Origin: an uncultured bacterium
GTDB lineage: Bacteria > Bacillota > Clostridia > TANB77 > CAG-508
Assembly: GCA_905214245.1 (NCBI GenBank)
Contig: CAJMLO010000012.1
Location: forward strand, 1 to 21,551
DNA length: 21,551 nt
Reading direction: 5' to 3'
In this document: in pieces, positions 15,196 through 20,325 of the stretch
Layout: each line of letters opens with the position of its first letter
How positions within the stretch are numbered: position 1 is the stretch's first letter
Notes under the pieces: model-generated
Seen by the model: only the letters and a program-made list of their open reading frames with translations
Told to the model about the DNA's origin: nothing
Databases searched by the model: none
Position numbers and translations under genes: made by a program

Positions 15196-15857
15196 TATTT
15201 GTCTCCTCCTTCCACTACTTTCTTTTTAGTAGGAAGAACCTCTCCTTTATATATCCAAACTTTTACACCAATTTTTCCATATGTTGTATCTGCTTCAGCA
15301 AATCCATAATCAATATCAGCTCTTAAAGTTTGTAGAGGAATAGTACCCTCTTTATAAAATTCAGTTCTAGCCATGTCAGCTCCACCTAATCTTCCAGATA
15401 CTGAAGTTTTAATTCCTAAAGCACCTGATTTCATAGTTTTTTGCATACTTTGTTTCATTGCTCTTCTAAAAGAAACTCTCTTCTCTAATTGCATAGCAAT
15501 ATTTTCTGCAACAAGTTGAGCGTCTAAATCTACATTTTTAACCTCAACAATATTTAAATTAACTTCTTTGTTAATCATTTTTTCAATTTCAGCTTTTAAG
15601 CTTTCAGCTAAGTTTCCGCCTTTTCCAATAACAACTCCTGGTTTAGCTGTATAAACATTAACTCTAACAAATTTTGCAGTTCTTTCAATTTCAATTTTAG
15701 AAATTCCTGCAGCATATAACTTTTTCTTAACATATACACGAATTTTATGGTCTTCTACTAGGTAATCTCCAAAATCTTTAGAATTTGCATACCATTTTGA
15801 ATTCCAATCTTTAATAATTCCCACTCTTAATCCATGTGGGTCCATTTTTTGTCCCAT
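15195..15857 (-). CDS. rpsC: 30S ribosomal protein S3
   Basis: Shapes the mRNA entry tunnel and contributes to ribosomal helicase activity. 220 residues. N terminus MGQKMDPHGLRVGIIKDWNS, a type II KH domain with GVVIGKGG at 74-81, and the C-terminal domain with SGRLGGADMARTEFYKEG and DYGFAEADTTYGKIGVKVWI. AAGGAGG before ATG at 15857. Its stop overlaps the rplP start. Confidence 0.98.
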   Translation of the reverse strand: MGQKMDPHGLRVGIIKDWNSKWYANSKDFGDYLVEDHKIRVYVKKKLYAAGISKIEIERTAKFVRVNVYTAKPGVVIGKGGNLAESLKAEIEKMINKEVNLNIVEVKNVDLDAQLVAENIAMQLEKRVSFRRAMKQSMQKTMKSGALGIKTSVSGRLGGADMARTEFYKEGTIPLQTLRADIDYGFAEADTTYGKIGVKVWIYKGEVLPTKKKVVEGGDK

Positions 15858-15884
15858 TTTGAAAATGTCCTCCTTCCTTTTCTA

Positions 15885-16247
15885 CTAATCTCTCTCTTTT
15901 AATACTATTGTAATATGGCTTGTTCTTTTTCTAATTCTTACAGCGCTTCCTTTTGCAGCTGGTCTAATTCTTTTTAGAGTTGGACCTTGGTTTGCAAAAA
16001 TGTCAGCTACATATAATTTTTCATGAGCCATGTGATGATTATTTTCAGCATTTGCGATTGCTGATTTTAATAATTTTTCTATAATTTCAGATGAAGCCTT
16101 TGGAGTATATTTCAATATAGCTAAAGCTTCGTTAATATCTTTTCCTTTAATTAAATCTGCTACAATTTTAACTTTTCTACTTGAAATTCTAGCATATCTA
16201 AGTGTTGCTTCTGCTTTTGGTGTTACCATTTCTTGCATTTCTTCCAC
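15885..16247 (-). CDS. rplV: 50S ribosomal protein L22
   Basis: Lines the exit tunnel, where its beta-hairpin forms a constriction with L4 and affects macrolide action. 120 residues. Core RYARISSRKVKIVADLIKGK, hairpin region GPTLKRIRPAAKGSAVRIRK and C-terminal RTSHITIVLKERD. Start is GTG at 16247 with AGGAGG 9 nt upstream; an ATG three codons later (16238) would be too far from that site. Confidence 0.96.
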   Translation of the reverse strand: MEEMQEMVTPKAEATLRYARISSRKVKIVADLIKGKDINEALAILKYTPKASSEIIEKLLKSAIANAENNHHMAHEKLYVADIFANQGPTLKRIRPAAKGSAVRIRKRTSHITIVLKERD

Positions 16248-16276
16248 GACAACTTACCTCCTATTCTATATTTGCC

Positions 16277-16295
16277 ATAAGAGTTATTCTCTTAT
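16277..16295 (-). other. Small hairpin between rpsS and rplV
   Basis: ATAAGAG (16277-16283) and CTCTTAT (16289-16295) form a 7-bp stem with a 5-nt loop, just upstream of the rplV ribosome binding site. Confidence 0.45.
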
Positions 16296-16303
16296 TTAAT
16301 TAT

Positions 16304-16579
16304 TTATTTTTTTGTTGTTTTGTCTCCTGCGTGTCCTTTAAATGTTCTTGTAGGTGCAAATTCACCTAATTTATGTCCAATCATTTCTTCTGAAATGTAT
16401 ACTGGAACATGTTTTCTACCATCATGAACAGCTATTGTATGTCCAACCATTTGTGGATAAATTGTTGAAGCTCTTGACCATGTTTTAATAACTTCTTTGC
16501 TTCCATTTTCATTCATAGCTTCAACTCTTTTTAAAAGTTCAGGAGCAACAAATGGTGTTTTTTTGCTTGATCTTGACAT
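16304..16579 (-). CDS. rpsS: 30S ribosomal protein S19
   Basis: Head protein of the 30S subunit, partner of S13 near the A site. 91 residues from the ATG at 16579, which follows AGGAGG at good spacing; the longer upstream frame would place the ribosome binding site inside the gene. MSRSSKKTPFVAPELLKRVE, RASTIYPQMVGHTIAVHDGR and APTRTFKGHAGDKTTKK are standard. Confidence 0.97.
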   Translation of the reverse strand: MSRSSKKTPFVAPELLKRVEAMNENGSKEVIKTWSRASTIYPQMVGHTIAVHDGRKHVPVYISEEMIGHKLGEFAPTRTFKGHAGDKTTKK

Positions 16580-16636
16580 TATTTCATTTCCTCCTCTCAA
16601 CAAAAAACTCTGTTAACTTTATAATCGTTCAATATA

Positions 16637-17464
16637 TTATTTTCTTCTCTTAACAATAAACTTATCAGATTGTTTGTTTTTCTTTCTTGTCTTGTATCCA
16701 AGTGCTGGTTTGCCCCAAGGTGTCATTGGTCCTGAATGTCCTACTGGTGCTTTACCTTCACCACCACCATGAGGGTGATCTACTGGGTTCATTACAGATC
16801 CTCTAACAGTTGGTCTAATACCCATATGTCTTTTTCTACCAGCTTTACCAATCTTAACGTTTTCATGATCTTGATTTCCAACAGTACCAATTGTAGCTTT
16901 ACATACTGCCATAACTAGTCTCATTTCTCCTGATGGTAATCTTACGTGAGCATATTTACCTTCTTTAGCCATTAATTGAGCTTCTTGTCCGGCTGCTCTA
17001 ACAAGTTTTCCACCTTGACCTGGATTTAATTCGATATTATGAATCATAGTACCTACAGGTATGTTTTCAATTCTCATGCAGTTTCCTGGTTTAATATCAG
17101 CTTTTTCGCTTGATACAACTTTGTCACCGTCTGTTAATCCAACTGGTGCTAATATATATGCTTTTTCTCCATCTTCATATTGGATTAATGCAATATTTGC
17201 ACTTCTGTTTGGATCATATTCTATACCAATTACTGTAGCTGGCATATCTAATTTATTTCTTTTAAAATCTACTAATCTATATTTTTGTCTGTTACCTCCA
17301 CCTTGGTGTCTTACAGTAATTCTACCATATGAGTTTCTTCCTGAATTTTTCTTCTTTGTTGCAAGTAAAGATTTTTCAGGTGTCTTTTTTGTAACTTCTT
17401 CAAATGTAGAAACTGTCATATTTCTTCTTGATGGAGTATAGGCTTTGAAGTGTTTCATTCCCAT
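16637..17464 (-). CDS. rplB: 50S ribosomal protein L2
   Basis: Universal 23S rRNA-binding protein close to the peptidyl-transferase centre, required for subunit association. 275 residues from the ATG at 17464 (MGMKHFKAYTPSRRNMTVST), with AAAGGAG 8 nt upstream; a longer in-frame extension to 17500 lacks a site of its own. The conserved NPVDHPHGGGEGKAPVG loop with its essential histidine lies near residue 228, and the C terminus ends in the basic KTRKKNKQSDKFIVKRRK. Repeat copy D lies directly upstream of its ribosome binding site. Confidence 0.98.
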   Translation of the reverse strand: MGMKHFKAYTPSRRNMTVSTFEEVTKKTPEKSLLATKKKNSGRNSYGRITVRHQGGGNRQKYRLVDFKRNKLDMPATVIGIEYDPNRSANIALIQYEDGEKAYILAPVGLTDGDKVVSSEKADIKPGNCMRIENIPVGTMIHNIELNPGQGGKLVRAAGQEAQLMAKEGKYAHVRLPSGEMRLVMAVCKATIGTVGNQDHENVKIGKAGRKRHMGIRPTVRGSVMNPVDHPHGGGEGKAPVGHSGPMTPWGKPALGYKTRKKNKQSDKFIVKRRK

Positions 17465-17748
17465 AATTAATTCTCCTTTCGAAATTATGAAAAACTTCAT
17501 TTTACGTTGTCAAACTTCGCTTCAAAAATCCTCAAAGTACAAACGTACATCTCCGGTTTTCTTGCTCGTTTTCCTAGTAAAATTCGTTTTTGCTAATTTC
17601 TCTTACATACTTTTTTCTTTATTTTTGTGGTTTCTTTTCCTGCCCCACATAAGCAGATATTCTTTATTTTCCGGGTATTTTCCCGATAATTCTTTTTTGG
17701 CTAAAATTGTTTTAAATTTTTTCAACGCAAAATATTAATTTAAAATAA
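17465..17748 (-). other. 284-bp spacer between rplW and rplB
   Basis: No coding sequence recognised. The half nearer rplB is filled by repeat copy D and the ribosome binding site. The half nearer rplW (about 17601-17748) is A/T-rich with a weak CGGG/CCCG hairpin (about 17672-17686) and nothing else I can support. A gap of this size between L23 and L2 genes is unusual. Confidence 0.6.
17481..17600 (-). repeat. Structured repeat, copy D (opposite orientation)
   Basis: Same element as A-C but read on the minus strand. Outer arms GAAATTAGCAAAAAC (17600-17586) and GTTTTTCATAATTTC (17495-17481) pair at 13 of 15 positions. Then TTTTACTAGG; inner AAAC (17571-17568) with GTTT (17515-17512); AGC with GCG; stem AAAACC/GGATTTTT; apical GTAC-GTTT-GTAC; tail GACAACGTAAAATGAA. 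It ends exactly where the rplB ribosome binding site (17473-17479) begins. Confidence 0.75.
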
Positions 17749-18096
17749 TTAAGCTCCCATAAATTCTTCAATAGAATCTTTATACTTCTTAGAAATTTTT
17801 TGTGCTTTTCCGCCTTTTGCAAGGTATGTTTTTTCAGAAGCATTTGTATCTATTGTAACAATTGCTTTTTTCCAGTCAGAAGTTTTTCCTGTATTTCTTC
17901 CAACTCTTTTTTCTTTTCCTTTAACTGTAATTGTATTAACATTTAATACTTTTACTTCGAAAAGTTTTTCAACTGCATTTTTAATGTCTATTTTTGTTGC
18001 TTTTTTGTTAACTTTAAAAGTGTACTTTCCTTCTTGGATTCCATCGCTACTTTTTTCTGTAACAACTGGAGCTAATATAATATCTTCTGCTACCAT
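17749..18096 (-). CDS. rplW: 50S ribosomal protein L23
   Basis: Exit-tunnel protein and main docking site for trigger factor and SRP. 115 residues: DIILAPVVTEKSSDGIQEGK, KVNKKATKIDIKNAVEKLFE, VKVLNVNTITVKGKEKRVGR and KKAIVTIDT. A C-terminal extension (TYLAKGGKAQKISKKYKD...) goes slightly beyond the usual 95-100 residues. Its ATG overlaps the rplD stop as TAATG. Confidence 0.97.
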   Translation of the reverse strand: MVAEDIILAPVVTEKSSDGIQEGKYTFKVNKKATKIDIKNAVEKLFEVKVLNVNTITVKGKEKRVGRNTGKTSDWKKAIVTIDTNASEKTYLAKGGKAQKISKKYKDSIEEFMGA

Positions 18097-18719
18097 TATG
18101 CGTACACCTCCTCTAATTTTTTAACAGTATCTAATGTAACAACAAGGTTATTGTATTTTAATAAATCATATACATTGATTGTATTAACAAGAGTTGTTTT
18201 AACTCCTTCAATATTTCTTGCAGATTTTTGAACTGTTTCATTTTTTTCAGGTAAAAGGATTAATGTTTTACCTTCTACTTTTAAGTTTGTTAATGTTTTA
18301 GCCATTTCTTTAGTTTTGATTTCTTTAAATGGTAAACTATCAACAACTACTAATTGATTTTCTAATACTTTTGAGCTTAAGCAAGATTTTATTGCTAATC
18401 TCTTTTCTTTTTTATTAACTTGATATTTGTATGAACGAGGTTTTGGGCCTAAAGCAATACCACCTTTAATCCATTGTGGAGCTCTTATGCTTCCTTGTCT
18501 AGCTCTACCTGTTCCTTTTTGTCTCCAAGGTTTTCTACCACCACCACGAACTTCTGCTCTTGTTTTAGTGCTTTGTGTACCTTGTCTTTGGTTAGCTAAA
18601 AAGTTAACTAATACGCTATGTACTACAGCTTCGTTTGGTTCAATACCAAAAATTTCTTCATTTAAGTCAACTGTGCTAACTTTTTTACCTTCTACATCAT
18701 ATACGTCCATTTTAGGCAT
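18096..18719 (-). CDS. rplD: 50S ribosomal protein L4
   Basis: Exit-tunnel protein whose extended loop forms the constriction with L22; in E. coli it also represses its own operon by binding the S10 leader. 207 residues. The tunnel loop GGGRKPWRQKGTGRARQGS is clear, followed by GGIALGPKPRSYKYQVNKK. GGAGGAG lies before the ATG at 18719. Whether it regulates the leader seen here is unknown. Confidence 0.98.
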   Translation of the reverse strand: MPKMDVYDVEGKKVSTVDLNEEIFGIEPNEAVVHSVLVNFLANQRQGTQSTKTRAEVRGGGRKPWRQKGTGRARQGSIRAPQWIKGGIALGPKPRSYKYQVNKKEKRLAIKSCLSSKVLENQLVVVDSLPFKEIKTKEMAKTLTNLKVEGKTLILLPEKNETVQKSARNIEGVKTTLVNTINVYDLLKYNNLVVTLDTVKKLEEVYA

Positions 18720-18741
18720 TTCGTTTCTCCTCCTTCTTTAA

Positions 18742-19371
18742 TTATGCTTTTACGCTTGTTTTTAATTTAAGTATTGCACCTTTAGCTCCTGGTACACTAC
18801 CTTTTACTAATATAACATTTTTATCTAAATCTACTTTAACAACCTCTAAGTTTTGGATTGTAACTGTTTGAACACCCATATGTCCAGGTAATTTTTTACC
18901 TTTAAATACTCTTCCTGGTGTTGATGTTGGTCCCATTGAACCTGGTCTTCTGTGATACATAGAACCATGTCCCATAGGTCCTCTAGATTGTCCATGACGT
19001 TTAATAACACCTTGGAAACCTTTACCTTTTGAAGTACCTTGGATATCAATTTTATCTCCTTCTGCAAAAACATCAGCTTTTAATTCATCTCCAACTTTTA
19101 CTTCTTCTACTGAATCTACTCTAAATTCTCTTAAATGTTTTTTAGGTGTAACATTTACTTTAGAGAAATGACCTTTTTCTGGTCTATTTAATTTACTTTC
19201 TTTTACATCTCCAAATCCTAATTGGATTGCTGTGTATCCATCTGTCTCTTCTGTTTTAACTTGTGCTACTACACAAGGTCCAGCTTCTATAGCTGTAACT
19301 GGAATAACTTTACCTGCTTCATCAAATATTTGTGTCATTCCAACTTTTTTACCGATTAATCCTTTTTTCAT
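18742..19371 (-). CDS. rplC: 50S ribosomal protein L3
   Basis: Early-assembly 23S rRNA-binding protein reaching toward the peptidyl-transferase centre. 209 residues. MKKGLIGKKVGMTQIFDEAG, KGKGFQGVIKRHGQSRGPMG and GSMGPTSTPGRVFKGKKLPG match the family; the glutamine in FQG is the residue methylated in some bacteria. AGGAGG precedes the ATG at 19371; the 73-bp spacer to rpsJ has a small GCTGGT/ATCAGC hairpin. Confidence 0.98.
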   Translation of the reverse strand: MKKGLIGKKVGMTQIFDEAGKVIPVTAIEAGPCVVAQVKTEETDGYTAIQLGFGDVKESKLNRPEKGHFSKVNVTPKKHLREFRVDSVEEVKVGDELKADVFAEGDKIDIQGTSKGKGFQGVIKRHGQSRGPMGHGSMYHRRPGSMGPTSTPGRVFKGKKLPGHMGVQTVTIQNLEVVKVDLDKNVILVKGSVPGAKGAILKLKTSVKA

Positions 19372-19444
19372 TGTTTTTCCTCCTAACTATTGGCTGATAT
19401 TTTACCAGCTTGGTTTTAAATTTGTTTTAATTAATCATTATAAA

Positions 19445-19777
19445 TTATAATTTGATTTCTATATCAACACCAGCTGGTAAATCAATCTTCATTAGATTGT
19501 CAACTGTTTTTTGTGTTGGATAAAGAATATCGATAACTCTTTTATGTGTTCTCATTTCAAATTGTTCTCTTGAATCTTTGTGTTTGTGTGGAGAACGTAA
19601 AATTGTTATAATTTCTTTTTGTGTTGGTAATGGAATAGGACCAGATACCTTTGCTCCTGTTTTTTTAGCAGTATCTACTATTTTCTCAGCAGACTGTTCT
19701 AAAACAACATGATCATAAGCCTTTAATCTTATTCTGATTTTTTCACTTGTTACCGCATTTTCTTTCTTTGTTGCCAT
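19445..19777 (-). CDS. rpsJ: 30S ribosomal protein S10
   Basis: First gene of the superoperon. Head protein of the 30S subunit, also the NusE partner of NusB in transcription antitermination. 110 residues, a few more than usual because of a lysine-rich start (MATKKENAVTSE). Core KIRIRLKAYDHVVLEQSAEK, GPIPLPTQKEIITILRSPH and EMRTHKRVIDILYPTQKTVD. AAGGAGGG stands 8 nt before the ATG. It is preceded by a structured leader and strong promoter. Confidence 0.98.
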   Translation of the reverse strand: MATKKENAVTSEKIRIRLKAYDHVVLEQSAEKIVDTAKKTGAKVSGPIPLPTQKEIITILRSPHKHKDSREQFEMRTHKRVIDILYPTQKTVDNLMKIDLPAGVDIEIKL

Positions 19778-19853
19778 TGAAAATTCCCTCCTTAAAAAAT
19801 ATTTTTGGTCGGAAGTTATAAACGCACCCTGGTGTATCTAAAATTACCAATAT

Positions 19854-19883
19854 AAAAACCCAAGTTTGCATGGTTATCTTGGG
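19854..19883 (-). terminator. Attenuator-like terminator in the rpsJ leader
   Basis: Minus strand: CCCAAG (19883-19878), a 13-nt loop, CTTGGG (19864-19859), then five T. The 6-bp stem is modest, as for an attenuator rather than a strong stop. Located about 80 nt before rpsJ and well after the promoter. Confidence 0.65.
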
Positions 19884-19903
19884 ATAAGTGCTTAATTGTT
19901 TTC

Positions 19904-19942
19904 TTAACTTACCGCCTTGGTCTTAGCCACGACATACTCCAT
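19904..19942 (-). CDS. Candidate leader peptide in the rpsJ leader
   Basis: A 12-codon frame, MEYVVAKTKAVS then TAA, with GGAGG 8 nt before its ATG. Codons 8-10 (ACC AAG GCG) contain the CCAAG that could pair with the terminator arm, so a ribosome on this frame would shift the balance between terminator and alternative fold. Codons are G/C-rich, unlike the operon genes, so the bases may be kept for RNA structure, and the ribosome-binding-like GGAGG may be fortuitous. The ATG also falls in a small hairpin loop. Confidence 0.35.
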   Translation of the reverse strand: MEYVVAKTKAVS

Positions 19943-20018
19943 AAGAGTTCCCTCCATCAAAGGTTTTAAAGCCTCTGTGTAGCCACATCTTACTTCATCG
20001 CCAAATTCATGCTTTATT

Positions 20019-20047
20019 ATTATATAACATATATTACCTTTCGTCAA
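20019..20047 (-). promoter_or_regulatory. Promoter of the S10-spc-alpha superoperon
   Basis: Minus strand: -35 TTGACG (20047-20042), exactly 17 nt, -10 TATAAT (20024-20019). That is 11 of 12 consensus matches with ideal spacing, as expected for a highly expressed ribosomal operon. Predicted start near 20012. Confidence 0.88.
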
Positions 20048-20117
20048 CACTTTTGCCAAATTTTGTTTCATTTTCAAGTAAGTTTTTATATTTCCATGAT
20101 TTATTTAATATGTTTTT

Positions 20118-20157
20118 AAAAAATACAATGTAGAAAATATGAATTCCACATTGTATT
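20118..20157 (-). terminator. Intrinsic terminator downstream of the pilin-like gene
   Basis: Minus strand: AATACAATGT (20157-20148), a 16-nt loop, ACATTGTATT (20131-20122), then a run of T. The 10-bp stem is perfect. It separates the pilin-like gene from the ribosomal promoter 70 bp further on. Confidence 0.75.
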
Positions 20158-20234
20158 ACAATTTATAAATAAAAATTAACACACCAGTCTTGACAAGGTC
20201 TTGTTGCAAATTTGTTACTAAAAAAATTTGATTG

Positions 20235-20266
20235 TTTGCGTATGCCCAAAAGGACATACACAAACT
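20235..20266 (-). terminator. Hairpin after the pilin-like gene, possible terminator or DGR-associated structure
   Basis: 14-position stem GTTTGTGTATGTCC / GGGCATACGCAAAC with a TTTT loop on the minus strand. Two positions pair as G-U only in minus-strand RNA, and would be A-C on the plus strand, which supports a transcript structure. Seven T follow 7 nt after the stem, slightly far for a standard terminator. It lies 59 nt after the stop codon and thus downstream of the putative variable region, where DGR targets can carry a hairpin needed for retrohoming. Confidence 0.55.
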
Positions 20267-20325
20267 GTTTTACTATTAAAATTACTTTATTTGCCTATTT
20301 ATGTTTTGCATGTTCTCTATGCTTT

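Larger units (their letters stand above)
19778..20012 (-). ncRNA. Structured 5' leader of the rpsJ superoperon
   Basis: About 235 nt between the predicted transcription start (near 20012) and rpsJ. It contains small hairpins (TGTG-GCTA-CACA at about 19977-19988 and ACTC-TTATG-GAGT at about 19936-19948), a candidate leader peptide (19904-19942) and a terminator-like hairpin (19854-19883), followed by about 75 nt to the rpsJ ATG. CCAAG at 19916-19920 can pair with the 3' arm CTTGG of that hairpin, offering an alternative fold. The leader is richer in G and C than the flanking DNA, as for a constrained RNA. I do not recognise the family; it lacks the T-box consensus. The L4-, S10- or other autoregulated leader idea is inference. 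Confidence 0.65.
19778..20325. other. 548-bp non-coding region between the pilin-like gene and rpsJ
   Basis: Holds, right to left, the hairpin at 20235-20266, the terminator at 20118-20157, the superoperon promoter at 20019-20047 and the leader RNA at 19778-20012. The parts between are A/T-rich. No tRNA, T-box or protein gene longer than the candidate leader peptide was seen. Confidence 0.75.

Noticed and set aside
17601..17748. Small peptide gene in the rplW-rplB gap
   Set aside because: The only minus-strand ATG frame is about 14 codons with no ribosome binding site and a lysine/asparagine-rich random look.
19778..20012. T-box riboswitch in the rpsJ leader
   Set aside because: The conserved T-box antiterminator sequence is absent, and ribosomal protein operons are not usual T-box targets.
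20190..20218. Plus-strand promoter starting with TTGACA
   Set aside because: The position 17 nt downstream reads TGTTAC, a poor -10, and no plus-strand gene follows.
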